In this document: positions 51,750 to 60,690 of the stretch, one piece after another | Position numbering within the stretch: position 1 is the stretch's first letter | Layout: each line of letters begins with the position of its first letter | Source of the DNA: Ruegeria arenilitoris | GTDB lineage: Bacteria; Pseudomonadota; Alphaproteobacteria; Rhodobacterales; Rhodobacteraceae | Assembly (NCBI RefSeq): GCF_013030265.1 | Contig: NZ_WPZQ01000004.1 | Span: 310,001-374,000 of the forward strand | DNA length: 64,000 nt | Direction: 5' to 3' | Position numbers and translations under genes: made by a program | The notes under the pieces: model-generated | The model's input: the letters and a program-made list of their open reading frames with translations, nothing else | Told to the model about the DNA's origin: nothing | Databases searched by the model: none

Positions 51750-53384
51750 ATGACTAAAGAACGCCTCTACCTCTACGACACCACCTTGCGTGACGGACAA
51801 CAGACGCAGGGTGTGCAGTTCTCGACTGTGGAAAAGGTCCAGATTACGCAGGCTCTGGATGAATTGGGGGTTGATTACATCGAAGGCGGCTGGCCCGGCG
51901 CAAACCCCACGGACAGTGCGTTTTTCGATGCGGCCCCTAAAACCTCAGCCACGCTGACCGCATTTGGTATGACCAAACGATCAGGCCGGTCAGCAGACAA
52001 TGATGATGTTCTGGCAGCTGTGATGAATGCCGGAACGCAGGCGGTGTGTCTGGTGGGCAAATCGCACGACTACCACGTGACCCAAGCGCTTGGCATTACG
52101 CTTGAGGAAAACACGGAAAACGTTCGGGCATCGGTCGCACATATTGTGGCGCAAGGGCGCGAGGCGCTGTTTGATGCCGAACATTTCTTTGATGGCTACA
52201 AGGACAACCCGGCCTATGCGACCGAAGTATGTCAGGCTGCGTTGGAGGCTGGCGCAAGGTGGGTGGTGCTGTGCGATACCAATGGCGGTGCGCTACCTGC
52301 AGAAGTGGGCAAGATTGTCTCTGAACTGATCGCTGCAGGTTTGCCAGGAGATCGGTTGGGCATTCACACCCACAACGATACCGAAAATGCGGTCGCCTGC
52401 TCTTTGGCTGCCGTTGATGCAGGGGCGCGTCAGATTCAGGGAACATTGAATGGGTTAGGCGAGCGTTGCGGTAATGCCAATCTGACCGCTTTGATCCCGA
52501 CATTGTTGCTCAAAGAACCGTACGCATCACAGTTTGACATCGGGGTCAGCCGTGAAGCGCTGGTTGGTCTGACTCGGACCAGCCGGATGCTGGATGATAT
52601 TCTGAACCGGGTGCCCAGTAAGCAATCTGCTTATGTAGGAGCATCGGCCTTTGCCCACAAAGCGGGCCTGCATGCCAGTGCAATCCTCAAGGATCCGACG
52701 ACGTATGAGCATGTTGATCCGGCCACTGTCGGCAATTCGCGCATCATCCCGATGTCCAATCAGGCAGGGCAGTCAAACCTGCGCCGTCGTCTGAGCGAAG
52801 CGGGCCTGACTGTCGAAGCGGGTGATCCTGCGCTGGGACGTATTCTGGAACGGATCAAGCAGCGCGAAGCCGAAGGCTATTCCTACGATACCGCTCAGGC
52901 CAGTTTCGAGCTGCTGGCGCGAGATGAACTGGGGCAGTTGCCACAGTTCTTCGAGGTCAAACGCTACAAAGTCACTGTCGAACGGCGCAAGAACAAGTAC
53001 AACAAGATGGTCAGCCTGTCCGAGGCCGTTGTTGTGGTCAAAGTTGACGGAGAAAAGAAACTGTCCGTCAGCGAGTCTCTTGACGATTCCGGCGGTGACC
53101 GTGGTCCGGTAAACGCGCTGTCCAAGGCGCTGGCCAAAGATCTGGGGCAGTACTCTCCGATATTGGATGATATGCATCTGGTCGACTTCAAAGTGCGCAT
53201 AACTCAGGGTGGTACCGAGGCGGTCACGCGGGTCATAATCGACAGCGAAGACGGGCAGGGCCGGCGTTGGTCGACTGTCGGCGTCAGTGCGAACATAGTG
53301 GATGCCTCGTTTGAGGCACTGCTTGAGGCGATCCAGTGGAAGTTGGTGCGCGACTGCAAAACACAGTCGGCGGCTGCGGAGTGA
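51750..53384 (+). CDS. cimA: (R)-citramalate synthase
   Basis: This 544-residue enzyme condenses pyruvate and acetyl-CoA into citramalate, starting threonine-independent isoleucine synthesis. The HMGL-like barrel begins with YDTTLRDGQQTQGVQFS and has IHTHNDTENAVACSLAAVDAGARQIQGTLNGLGERCGNANL for metal and substrate. The C-terminal LeuA_dimer allosteric domain (about residues 400-540) is complete. The conserved residue pattern distinguishes it from 2-isopropylmalate synthase by its length and DTTLRDGQQTQGVQF. The ATG at 51750 follows GGGAGC. Confidence 0.93.
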   Translation: MTKERLYLYDTTLRDGQQTQGVQFSTVEKVQITQALDELGVDYIEGGWPGANPTDSAFFDAAPKTSATLTAFGMTKRSGRSADNDDVLAAVMNAGTQAVCLVGKSHDYHVTQALGITLEENTENVRASVAHIVAQGREALFDAEHFFDGYKDNPAYATEVCQAALEAGARWVVLCDTNGGALPAEVGKIVSELIAAGLPGDRLGIHTHNDTENAVACSLAAVDAGARQIQGTLNGLGERCGNANLTALIPTLLLKEPYASQFDIGVSREALVGLTRTSRMLDDILNRVPSKQSAYVGASAFAHKAGLHASAILKDPTTYEHVDPATVGNSRIIPMSNQAGQSNLRRRLSEAGLTVEAGDPALGRILERIKQREAEGYSYDTAQASFELLARDELGQLPQFFEVKRYKVTVERRKNKYNKMVSLSEAVVVVKVDGEKKLSVSESLDDSGGDRGPVNALSKALAKDLGQYSPILDDMHLVDFKVRITQGGTEAVTRVIIDSEDGQGRRWSTVGVSANIVDASFEALLEAIQWKLVRDCKTQSAAAE

Positions 53385-53386
53385 CT

Positions 53387-54163
53387 GTGAAGTTCGATGA
53401 TGATGTAAAGGCCTGCGCGGGGCTTGTTCATCGCGCTGATCCCGACCGTTTTATGGCTGCGATGGCTGCCCCGGTTGCTGCGCGATCGGTTTTGTTTCCT
53501 TTGTATGCGATGAATGTCGAAGTTGCGCGCGCTCCCTGGGTCACTCAGGAGCCCATGATCGCAGAAATGCGGCTGCAATGGTGGCGCGATGCACTGCAGG
53601 AAGTTGCCGAGGGGCCGACCGTGCGCAGGCACGAAGTAGTCACACCATTGTCGCGTGTGCTGTCCCCCCACTTGGCGGCGCAGTTGGATGAATATGTGGC
53701 CGTAAGGCGTTGGGATATTTATCGAGATCCGTTCGAAGACGAGGAGCATTTCGACAGCTATATCGATCACAGTGCCGGAACGTTGATGGTTGTCTCGGCA
53801 CAAGCCCTTGGTGCTGCCGATGAAACGGTTCTGCGTGACTTTGGATACGGTGTTGGTGTCGCCAACTGGTTTCGGGCGATCCCTGATCTCGAGGCGCGAG
53901 GTCGGATACCTTTGCTCGATGGCACCCCGGATGGGGTTCGCATGTTGGCGCAAAAAGCATTGCAACGATTGATGAACGCTCAATCCAACCGAGCGGCAGT
54001 TTCAAAGGATGCTTGCCCGGCACTTTACGCGGGCTGGCAGGCCGAATGGGTGTTGAAGAAAGTGATCGCACAGCCTGAGCGGGTTGGCCAAGGTGCGCTT
54101 GGTCAGGGAGAAATTCGCCGCCGCTTGTCTCTGATGACAAAGGCGGCGACGGGACGCTGGTAG
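53387..54163 (+). CDS. Squalene/phytoene synthase family protein
   Basis: This 258-residue protein starts at GTG 53387, three bases after the cimA stop, with GGAG five bases before it. The family motifs are weak but visible: LYAMNVEVARAPWVTQEPMIAEMRLQWWRDALQEV and the HSAGTLMVVSAQALG and NWFRAIPDLEARGRIPL regions. It lacks the clear DxxxD diphosphate-binding pairs of true phytoene synthases, so it is likely the NDUFAF6-like branch, which has been linked to respiratory complex I assembly in eukaryotes. Function in bacteria is unknown. Confidence 0.72.
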   Translation: MKFDDDVKACAGLVHRADPDRFMAAMAAPVAARSVLFPLYAMNVEVARAPWVTQEPMIAEMRLQWWRDALQEVAEGPTVRRHEVVTPLSRVLSPHLAAQLDEYVAVRRWDIYRDPFEDEEHFDSYIDHSAGTLMVVSAQALGAADETVLRDFGYGVGVANWFRAIPDLEARGRIPLLDGTPDGVRMLAQKALQRLMNAQSNRAAVSKDACPALYAGWQAEWVLKKVIAQPERVGQGALGQGEIRRRLSLMTKAATGRW

Positions 54164-54754
54164 TTATTCCCAGCCACCTTCACGAAGTTCGGCCGAGATT
54201 TTGAGTTTTACCGAGTCAGATGTGCCGGGGGCGAACATACCAACACCATAATCGCTGCGCAGCAACAGCCCTGTTGCTTCAACACCGACCCAATCACCTT
54301 GATAATAATCGAAAAAGCCGCCTAGCGGATGGGTGCCCATGAACTTGAGTTCGATATCCAAAGCTGCAGGTTTGGTCTGATCCTTGATCGTCAGGTCACC
54401 GATCATGCGCAATGTGTCTGCACCCGTCTGCACGGCTGAGGTCGAGACAAATCGGATCTCCGGAAAATCCTCGATCGCGAAGAAGTCGTTGCTTTTGAGG
54501 TGATCGTTGAGCGGCCCCCAGCCAGTTTCGAGGCTTGAGGCATCAATGGTGATGTCGGCGCTGGTTGCAGCAACGTTTTCTGGATCAAATTCTACAGTAC
54601 CAGAAAGGGCGGTCCATTCGCCGGATTGCTCGGTCAGCCCGGCGTGATTGTAGTAGAAGCGGACTTCGGTATGGCTTTGGTCGAAGTGGTAGGTTTCTGC
54701 AACGGCGGGTGAGGCCATCGCGAGTGTTAGAGTGGTTGCGCGCAAAAAGTTCAT
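54164..54754 (-). CDS. YceI family periplasmic lipid-binding protein
   Basis: This 196-residue lipocalin-like protein has a signal peptide (MNFLRATTLTLAMASPAVA) and a YceI domain: YHFDQSHTEVRFYYNHAGL, TVEFDPENVAATSADITIDASSLETG, and FPEIRFVSTS. YceI proteins bind isoprenoid-like lipids, or may carry them in the periplasm. It is divergent from a MarR-type gene across 93 bases, where a dyad lies. Confidence 0.9.
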   Translation of the reverse strand: MNFLRATTLTLAMASPAVAETYHFDQSHTEVRFYYNHAGLTEQSGEWTALSGTVEFDPENVAATSADITIDASSLETGWGPLNDHLKSNDFFAIEDFPEIRFVSTSAVQTGADTLRMIGDLTIKDQTKPAALDIELKFMGTHPLGGFFDYYQGDWVGVEATGLLLRSDYGVGMFAPGTSDSVKLKISAELREGGWE

Positions 54755-54788
54755 GGTGTTTCTCAGATTTGCTGTGGTTGATAAATAA

Positions 54789-54804
54789 AGATGTAAATGC
54801 ATCT
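54789..54804. promoter_or_regulatory. Candidate MarR operator
   Basis: AGATG-N6-CATCT is a dyad in the middle of the short divergent promoter between YceI and MarR genes. Confidence 0.45.
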
Positions 54805-54847
54805 ATAATGATGCGCAAAGCAAAAATACAAAGCTCGCGGAGGCGTG

Positions 54848-55264
54848 ATGAGCGGATTTGAGAAGAGAGAAGCAGCCTGGATCGCACTGAACCGGACGCG
54901 CACGCGGATATTTGCAAGGGCAGAACAGGCACTGGTGGCGGCGGGATATCCGCGCCTGCATTGGTATGACGTCTTGTGGGAGCTCGAGCGAAAGCCGGAA
55001 GGTTTGAGACCCAAACAGCTGGAAGAGCAGTTGCTATTTGATCAATCCAGTTTTTCCAGACAGGTCGCGCGTATGGCGGAAGAGGGCTTGCTGACACGAC
55101 ACGCTGTCTCAGGTGACGGTCGTGGCCGCATTTTGCGGATAACCGGGAAAGGCCGGAAGTTGCGTCAGCAGATGTGGGAAATCTACCGGATACACATCGA
55201 CGAAGGCATTGCTGAAGCTCAGCAAAGCAAAGCGTTCAAAGCAATAACCGAGCTTGGTGATTAA
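54848..55264 (+). CDS. MarR family transcriptional regulator
   Basis: This 138-residue protein has a winged-helix domain: LRPKQLEEQLLFDQSSFSRQVARMAEEGLLTRHAVSGDGRGRILRITGKGRKL. The ATG follows GGAGGC. It overlaps by four bases the convergent MFS gene and is divergent from YceI, so it may control YceI and itself through the dyad at 54789-54804. Ligand unknown; MarR proteins often sense phenolics or oxidants. Confidence 0.88.
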   Translation: MSGFEKREAAWIALNRTRTRIFARAEQALVAAGYPRLHWYDVLWELERKPEGLRPKQLEEQLLFDQSSFSRQVARMAEEGLLTRHAVSGDGRGRILRITGKGRKLRQQMWEIYRIHIDEGIAEAQQSKAFKAITELGD

Positions 55265-56487
55265 ACTGTTCGCGGGCGCATTGTCAGCCACAATAGCGCG
55301 CCACCTGCCAGTGTGAGCAACGGAATCATCGCCAGATTCACAGCTGTCCAGCCTTCGATCGGCGAACCGCCAGAGCAGTTCATCAATCCGCCCGAGGCGA
55401 GTGAGGCCAGTGTCACGCCGCCAAACACCAGAAGGTCATTTAGGCCTTGCATCCGACCACGTTCATGAACTTCGTGCGATGCCGCCAGCATGCTGGTTGC
55501 GCCGATAAAACCGAAGTTCCAACCAACTCCCAATAAGATCAGCGCGACGAAGAAGTTTCCGAGATCCACACCCTGCAAGGCCACAACACCTGCACCTGCC
55601 AGAATGGCGAGGCCAAGCGCTACAATCTTTTCAACACCAAAACGCGCGATTAGGTGCCCGGTGAAGAAGCTTGGTACATACATTGCCAGAACATGACTTG
55701 TGACAACATCGGCGGCGTCATTCGCTGTATAGCCACACCCGACCACAGCCAGCGGCGTCGAAGTCATGACAAGGTTCATCAAAGCGTAAGAGACCATTGC
55801 GCAGATGATAGCGACAGCGATGCGTGGTGTTTTCAACAGTTCCAACCGTGTTCGCCCTTTGGGCGTATCCGCTGTTGGGCGGGGTGGCGTTGGAATATCC
55901 AGGAAAAAGAATAGCGCCGATCCAATAACGTTAACGGCGATTACGGCGATATAGGTGCCGAGAAACGGGATTACATAGGACTCAGCGGTCAGTTTGACGA
56001 TCTGCGGACCGATGATTGCCGCTGCCAATCCACCCGCCATGACATACGAAATCGCTTTGGGCCGGAACTCATCCGAAGCGGTGTCGGCGGCTGCAAAACG
56101 ATAGAACCCATGGGCACTCATGTAGATGCCGGTCAGCAGGCTTCCCAACAGGAATATCGGAAATGACCCAAGGTACAGGCCATAAGCACCTACGACACCA
56201 CCACAGGCACCAGCGGTCGCACCAACTAGGAATCCGACGCGACGCCCCCATCGTTGCATGATCGCCGAAATCGGTGTCGCTGCCAGCATCGACCCCAGGA
56301 CGATGAGCGAGATTGGCAGGGTTGCAAGGCAGGGATTTGACGCCAGAGACTGCCCTGCCAGTCCACCCACGATAAAGATCATCGGCATCTGAGCGCCGAG
56401 GATAGATTGCGCAGCTACCAAAACGGCGACGTTGCGTTTGGCCTGTCTGTTGTTGGGCGGAGTGGTGGCGGTCATTGTCATGGGCAT
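55261..56487 (-). CDS. MFS transporter
   Basis: This 408-residue protein has 12 predicted membrane segments and the loop-2/3 signature region QRWGRRVGFLVGATAGACGG. Central cytoplasmic loop near residues 195-215 (TPPRPTADTPKGRTRLELLK). It is a drug or solute exporter of undefined substrate. It ends against the MarR gene, which might regulate it. The start is one of three nearby ATGs, at 56487, 56481 and 56475, without a clear choice. Confidence 0.88.
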   Translation of the reverse strand: MPMTMTATTPPNNRQAKRNVAVLVAAQSILGAQMPMIFIVGGLAGQSLASNPCLATLPISLIVLGSMLAATPISAIMQRWGRRVGFLVGATAGACGGVVGAYGLYLGSFPIFLLGSLLTGIYMSAHGFYRFAAADTASDEFRPKAISYVMAGGLAAAIIGPQIVKLTAESYVIPFLGTYIAVIAVNVIGSALFFFLDIPTPPRPTADTPKGRTRLELLKTPRIAVAIICAMVSYALMNLVMTSTPLAVVGCGYTANDAADVVTSHVLAMYVPSFFTGHLIARFGVEKIVALGLAILAGAGVVALQGVDLGNFFVALILLGVGWNFGFIGATSMLAASHEVHERGRMQGLNDLLVFGGVTLASLASGGLMNCSGGSPIEGWTAVNLAMIPLLTLAGGALLWLTMRPRTV

Positions 56488-56577
56488 ATGCGTATCGGCG
56501 AAAGCCGTTACTTACAAGCGGGTTGCATATGCGGCAAAGCCGCCTAACGTGCGGCGTGTATCTAAGGTGGAGAACTC

Positions 56578-57210
56578 ATGGCCGTCGGTCGCATTATAGA
56601 AACGCCAGAATGCGTGGAAGAAGGGGCTGAGTGGCTGGCAACGGCCTGTCCGCGTATGGCTTATGCGATGCAAAAAACGGGGCCGTTGCCTCTGCGGCGT
56701 CGGCCAGACGGATTCTCTCAGTTACTGAGTGCGATAGTAAGTCAGCAGGTCAGTGTTGCCTCGGCCAATGCCATCTGGAAACGCCTTAAGGACGCAAAGC
56801 TGACGGGTCCGCGCAAGATCATGTGGTCAACCGATGATGATTTGCGGGCTGTGGGTTTGAGCAGGCAGAAAATCCGGTATGCCCGTGCGTTGGCCGAAGC
56901 CCGTATTGACTACACAGCGTTGAGGGATGCGTCCGATGAGGAAGTCGTTGCAGTCCTGACCGAAGTGCCCGGCATCGGTGTTTGGACCGCCGAGATTTAC
57001 GCCATGTTCTCTCTGGGGCGTGCGGACGTGATCGCGCCGGGTGATTTGGCCCTGCAGGAGGCCGCACGTATCCTCTATGACCTGCCGAAACGTCCGACGG
57101 ACAAGGAATTGCGGTTGATGGCCGAAGCCTGGTCACCCTGGCGTTCGGTTGCGGCGCGGGTTTTGTGGGCCTATTACCGGGTGGCCAAAGAACGAGAAGG
57201 GATCAGATGA
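56578..57210 (+). CDS. DNA-3-methyladenine glycosylase II (AlkA-type HhH-GPD)
   Basis: This 210-residue repair enzyme removes alkylated purines. The helix-hairpin-helix motif TEVPGIGVWTAEIYAMFSLGR is followed by the catalytic aspartate in IAPGDLALQEAARILYDL. SPWRSVAARVLWAYYR is the typical C-terminal end. The N-terminal AlkA wing domain is absent, which is common in alphaproteobacteria. The last four bases overlap the following hydrolase gene (ATGA). Confidence 0.9.
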   Translation: MAVGRIIETPECVEEGAEWLATACPRMAYAMQKTGPLPLRRRPDGFSQLLSAIVSQQVSVASANAIWKRLKDAKLTGPRKIMWSTDDDLRAVGLSRQKIRYARALAEARIDYTALRDASDEEVVAVLTEVPGIGVWTAEIYAMFSLGRADVIAPGDLALQEAARILYDLPKRPTDKELRLMAEAWSPWRSVAARVLWAYYRVAKEREGIR

Positions 57211-57872
57211 CACGGGTTTTGAATGCGCTCCGAAAAGAGCCGGTTTCGGGCGACACGCGCTCGGTCGTGGTGTTCGTGCACGGATATGGTGCCAACGGGG
57301 CCGACTTGCTGGGTCTTGCCGATCCGCTGGGCGAGCATCTGCCGGACACATTATTCGTGGCACCTGATGCCCCGGAACAAATCCCCGGTATGCCCAATGG
57401 GTACCAGTGGTTTCCGATCCCCTGGATCGATGGTTCGTCCGAGGAAGAAGCGCGCCGTGGCATGGAAATGGCGGTTGAGGATTTCAACGCTTTCCTCGAT
57501 GCCTTGATGGTGGACGAGGATGTGTTGCCAGAGCAGGTGGTTCTGTTCGGATTCTCACAAGGCACAATGATGAGCCTGCATGTTGCTCCTCGCCGGGAAG
57601 ATCCGGTGGCTGGTATCGTCGCTTTCTCGGGCCGATTGCTGGAGCCCGACTTGCTGCCTGACGAGACTGTCAGCCGGATGCCAGTTCTTCTGGTGCATGG
57701 TGACGCAGATGATGTTGTGCCGCCCCAGTCTTTGCCTGAAGCCGCTGAGGCATTACAAAGCGCTGGGTTTCAGGAAGTTTACGCTCACGTAATGAAAGGC
57801 ACAGGCCATGGGATTGCACCGGACGGTCTGAGCGTGGCGTTGGCCTTCATGCGCGATAAATTGAGCCTTTAG
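57207..57872 (+). CDS. Alpha/beta-hydrolase carboxylesterase (phospholipase/carboxylesterase type)
   Basis: This 221-residue serine hydrolase has the catalytic triad S in LFGFSQGTMMS, D in HGDADDVVPP and H in GTGHGIAP. The N-terminal VVVFVHGYGANGADLLGLADPL and FVAPDAPEQIP shape matches the carboxylesterase/AbHD2-type family. It overlaps alkA by four bases (57207-57210), so it is translationally coupled. A further open stretch upstream is inside alkA and not used. Confidence 0.9.
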   Translation: MTRVLNALRKEPVSGDTRSVVVFVHGYGANGADLLGLADPLGEHLPDTLFVAPDAPEQIPGMPNGYQWFPIPWIDGSSEEEARRGMEMAVEDFNAFLDALMVDEDVLPEQVVLFGFSQGTMMSLHVAPRREDPVAGIVAFSGRLLEPDLLPDETVSRMPVLLVHGDADDVVPPQSLPEAAEALQSAGFQEVYAHVMKGTGHGIAPDGLSVALAFMRDKLSL

Positions 57873-57874
57873 CA

Positions 57875-58363
57875 ATGATCGCCGTTCGCCCGATGATGCG
57901 AGAGGATGTGGCAGACGCCTGCCGCATTCTCAATCAGATCATCGCGATCGGCGGTACGACCGCGTTTGAAATCCCATTTTCTGAGCCACTGTTCACGCAG
58001 AGCTATCTTGATGGAACAGATAAGATCTGTTGTCATGTTGCCCTTGATGATCAGGGTGAAGTTGCTGGTTTTCAATGGCTTGGGGCGCATGATGCGCTGC
58101 CTGATGACTGCGCGGATATAGCAACCTTCACGCGACGCGATCCGGTTCTGAAAGGCGCGGGTCGTGCATTGTTTTCCGAGACCTCAAAAGTGGCTTCAGC
58201 GCTAGGATTTTCCGCGATCAATGCCACTATCCGGGCCGATAATGTATCGGGCTTAAGCTACTACGATAAGATCGGATTTCAGGACTACTCGGTTGCATAT
58301 GGTGTGCCGCTGCGCGACGGAAAGCCAGTGAACCGGATATCCAAGCGTTTCACCTTGCGTTAG
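57875..58363 (+). CDS. GNAT family N-acetyltransferase
   Basis: This 162-residue protein carries the acetyl-CoA binding core: the segment KGAGRALFSETSKVASALGFSAINATIRADNVSGLSYYDKIGFQDYSV resembles the Q/RxxGxG/A loop (KGAGRA) and the typical NxxSxxYYxKxGF pattern. It starts two bases after the hydrolase stop, so it is in the alkA-hydrolase operon. The acetyl acceptor is unknown. Confidence 0.87.
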   Translation: MIAVRPMMREDVADACRILNQIIAIGGTTAFEIPFSEPLFTQSYLDGTDKICCHVALDDQGEVAGFQWLGAHDALPDDCADIATFTRRDPVLKGAGRALFSETSKVASALGFSAINATIRADNVSGLSYYDKIGFQDYSVAYGVPLRDGKPVNRISKRFTLR

Positions 58364-58785
58364 TCCCAGAGATGACCCTCGGCAAACTCGACTGAATTCC
58401 CTGCCGGGTCACGAATATACAGTGATTTCGCCCCGCCGGGCCACTCGAACTCTGCATCGACCGGGATGTTCCAGTTGAGCAGATGCTTACGCATTGCATC
58501 AATTTCATCCCTAGTCAGAACCAGACAAACATGTCCGGCTCCACGCGCACCATGTGGAGGAACAGGCAGTTCTGGGTTGTTTGGCGGTTGCTCGGTTTGT
58601 TCCGGGTTGAACAATAACAAGACAGCGCCGCCGACGCGGTAAAAGACGTGACGATCCTCAACACGCTGAATGCGTGTCAGCCCCAGTATCTCACCATAAA
58701 ACCGTTCAGCTGCATCCAGATCATCGACATACAACGCAGCCTCCAGAATGGCGGAGGGGGTAGGTATCTCCGGCGTCACTTTCAT
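58360..58785 (-). CDS. VOC/glyoxalase superfamily protein
   Basis: This 141-residue protein has two betaalphabetabetabeta repeats of the vicinal-oxygen-chelate fold: LEAALYVDDLDAAERFYGEILGL and GAGHVCLVLTRDEIDAMRKHL, with metal-ligand-like GHVCL and VEF. Family members isomerise or cleave small toxic compounds. The stop overlaps the acetyltransferase stop region by four bases; they converge. Confidence 0.85.
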   Translation of the reverse strand: MKVTPEIPTPSAILEAALYVDDLDAAERFYGEILGLTRIQRVEDRHVFYRVGGAVLLLFNPEQTEQPPNNPELPVPPHGARGAGHVCLVLTRDEIDAMRKHLLNWNIPVDAEFEWPGGAKSLYIRDPAGNSVEFAEGHLWD

Positions 58786-58816
58786 AAAATTAGTTTAGCG
58801 GAAATAAGGGCTTCTG

Positions 58817-59422
58817 TCACCGGCGAGGGCGGCGATCCCTTTTGCGCTGCGGTGCCGAGTTCAATGTGGGCATGGGCAGGCTGTCCCATTGGCCGGGTTC
58901 CAACCCCTCCAAAGTCCAATCGCCGATGCGTGCACGGATCAAACGAAGGGTAGGGTGTCCAACCGCTGCCGTCATTCGACGAACCTGACGGTTTCGACCT
59001 TCGCGCAAGGTCAGTTCAATCCAGCTGTCCGCAACAGTCTTTCGCTCACGAATTGGCGGGGTGCGTGGCCACAGATCTTCAGGTTCATCTATCGCACGTG
59101 CCCGGGCAGGGCGTGTTGGACCTTCCTTGAGTTCAACACCGTCTCGCAACGCCTTGAGGGCGGCAGCATCTGGAACACCTTCGACCTGAACCCAATAGGT
59201 CTTGGCCATCTTGTGTTTTGGGTCTGATATCTGGGCCTGCAGACGGCCATGGTCTGTCAGCAGCATCAGACCTTCGCTATCCCGATCCAATCGACCAGCC
59301 GGATAGACGCCGGGCAGGTCGATAAAATCCGATAATGTGCTACGCGGCGATTCCGAGTTCGCACGGTCCGTGAACTGCGGCAGCACATCAAAGGGTTTGT
59401 TGAATCGGATGAACCAGGACAT
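58817..59422 (-). CDS. rRNA large subunit pseudouridine synthase, RluE/RsuA type
   Basis: This 201-residue enzyme lacks an S4 domain, like RluE. The catalytic aspartate is in [21 protein letters not shown]; other conserved pieces are [27 protein letters not shown] and [29 protein letters not shown]. It forms pseudouridine in 23S rRNA (position 2457 in E. coli). The ATG at 59422 follows GGCGGGG. The basic C-terminal tail RKRDRRPRR may bind rRNA. Confidence 0.92.
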   Translation of the reverse strand: MSWFIRFNKPFDVLPQFTDRANSESPRSTLSDFIDLPGVYPAGRLDRDSEGLMLLTDHGRLQAQISDPKHKMAKTYWVQVEGVPDAAALKALRDGVELKEGPTRPARARAIDEPEDLWPRTPPIRERKTVADSWIELTLREGRNRQVRRMTAAVGHPTLRLIRARIGDWTLEGLEPGQWDSLPMPTLNSAPQRKRDRRPRR

Positions 59423-59634
59423 GCCCCGCCATAGCCTGAGCGACACACAGTGCGCAACCTGTGGATAACTGTCATGTCACTGTTACGGATTCGGCTTACC
59501 CAATCTTCGACATATTGTGGAAACTCAGGGCTTGTCAGAGTTTTAACACGATATATAGTCATAGTAAGACCGGGGCGGGTGCTCCCCGCTCTGGTGTCAC
59601 AAACGGGCAGCTGAGAGCGAGGAGCGATTCTGTG

Positions 59635-60222
59635 ATGGACGGAGACTTCAGGACCGAATTTGTCAGGGAACCCGGTGCACTAAAGCATCATCCGGCATTG
59701 GTTTTGAACGCCGATTACCGCCCCTTGTCATACTATCCGCTTTCGTTGTGGCCGTGGCAGGAGGCGATCAAAGCGGCATGGTTGGATAGGGTCGATATCG
59801 TCGCCGAATATGACGAAGTTGTCCGCAGTCCCAGTACCGAAATACGAATACCTTCGGTCGTTGTCCTTAAAGATTACGTAAAACCCAGAAAGCGCGTGGC
59901 CTTCACGCGCTTTAATTTATTTTTGAGGGATGAATTCCGTTGCCAGTACTGTGGCAGCCGTGGGGATCTGACCTTTGATCACGTCGTACCGCGTGCCGCA
60001 GGCGGGGTAACGAGCTGGCAGAATGTTGTGGCTGCGTGCAGCCCCTGCAACCTGAGAAAAGGCTCAAAATCGCTCCGGCAGGCGGGTATGACATTGCGCA
60101 AGCCGCCTCGGCAGCCGGATGCCGAGGCTTTACGCAATATCGGCCGTAAGTTTCCGCCAAACCACCTGCACGACAGTTGGATCGACTTCCTGTATTGGGA
60201 TGCGGAACTGGACGAAATCTAA
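59635..60222 (+). CDS. HNH endonuclease family protein
   Basis: This 195-residue protein ends in an HNH nuclease domain with zinc-like cysteines: CQYCGSRGDLTFDHVVPRAAGG, then WQNVVAACSPCNLRKG. The N-terminal half (LVLNADYRPLSYYPLSLWPWQEAIKAAWLDRVDIVAEYD) matches the widely distributed stand-alone HNH family found in many proteobacteria, whose biological job is unclear. The ATG at 59635 follows GAGGAG. The frame is open 58 codons upstream but that part lacks codon signal. Confidence 0.87.
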   Translation: MDGDFRTEFVREPGALKHHPALVLNADYRPLSYYPLSLWPWQEAIKAAWLDRVDIVAEYDEVVRSPSTEIRIPSVVVLKDYVKPRKRVAFTRFNLFLRDEFRCQYCGSRGDLTFDHVVPRAAGGVTSWQNVVAACSPCNLRKGSKSLRQAGMTLRKPPRQPDAEALRNIGRKFPPNHLHDSWIDFLYWDAELDEI

Positions 60223-60225
60223 GAC

Positions 60226-60690
60226 TTACCGGCTACGCCACGCAGCAATCCAGACCAGCACCAGACACGCAGATAGTACTGCGTTCCATCCGGCCATCGA
60301 CAGGCCAAATAACTCCCATGGGATGTCGTCACAGCGAACCAGCGGTGCCGACATGATCTGCTCCATCAGCTCTTCCGCAGACAACCCTCCGATGTCGCCG
60401 GAAGTACAGCTTGTCGGACCTTCCCACAATCCTCGCTCGACACCTGCATGATATACTCCAATCCCGGCTGTGACCGATGCAGCGAGCGCACCCAGCAGGG
60501 GCAGGAAGCGTTGTCCGGGAAGGGCCAGCGCCACAACGCCAATCAGAACAGCTGCGCCATGCGGATAGCGTTGCCAGATGCACATTTTGCATGGCGCCAT
60601 GCCACCAAGATGTTGAAATCCCCACGCTGCAAGCAACAGAGCGGCTGATCCGCCGGCTGCGAGGAATATGAGTGCGCGTTGTTTCGTCAT
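60226..60690 (-). CDS. Disulfide bond formation protein (DsbB family)
   Basis: This 154-residue inner-membrane protein has four hydrophobic segments. The first reactive cysteine pair is in APCKMCIWQRYPH, typical of DsbB, and the second pair of loop cysteines are C in TSCTSG and C in LVRCDDIPW. It reoxidises DsbA and passes electrons to quinone. It overlaps the DedA gene by four bases. Confidence 0.9.
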   Translation of the reverse strand: MTKQRALIFLAAGGSAALLLAAWGFQHLGGMAPCKMCIWQRYPHGAAVLIGVVALALPGQRFLPLLGALAASVTAGIGVYHAGVERGLWEGPTSCTSGDIGGLSAEELMEQIMSAPLVRCDDIPWELFGLSMAGWNAVLSACLVLVWIAAWRSR

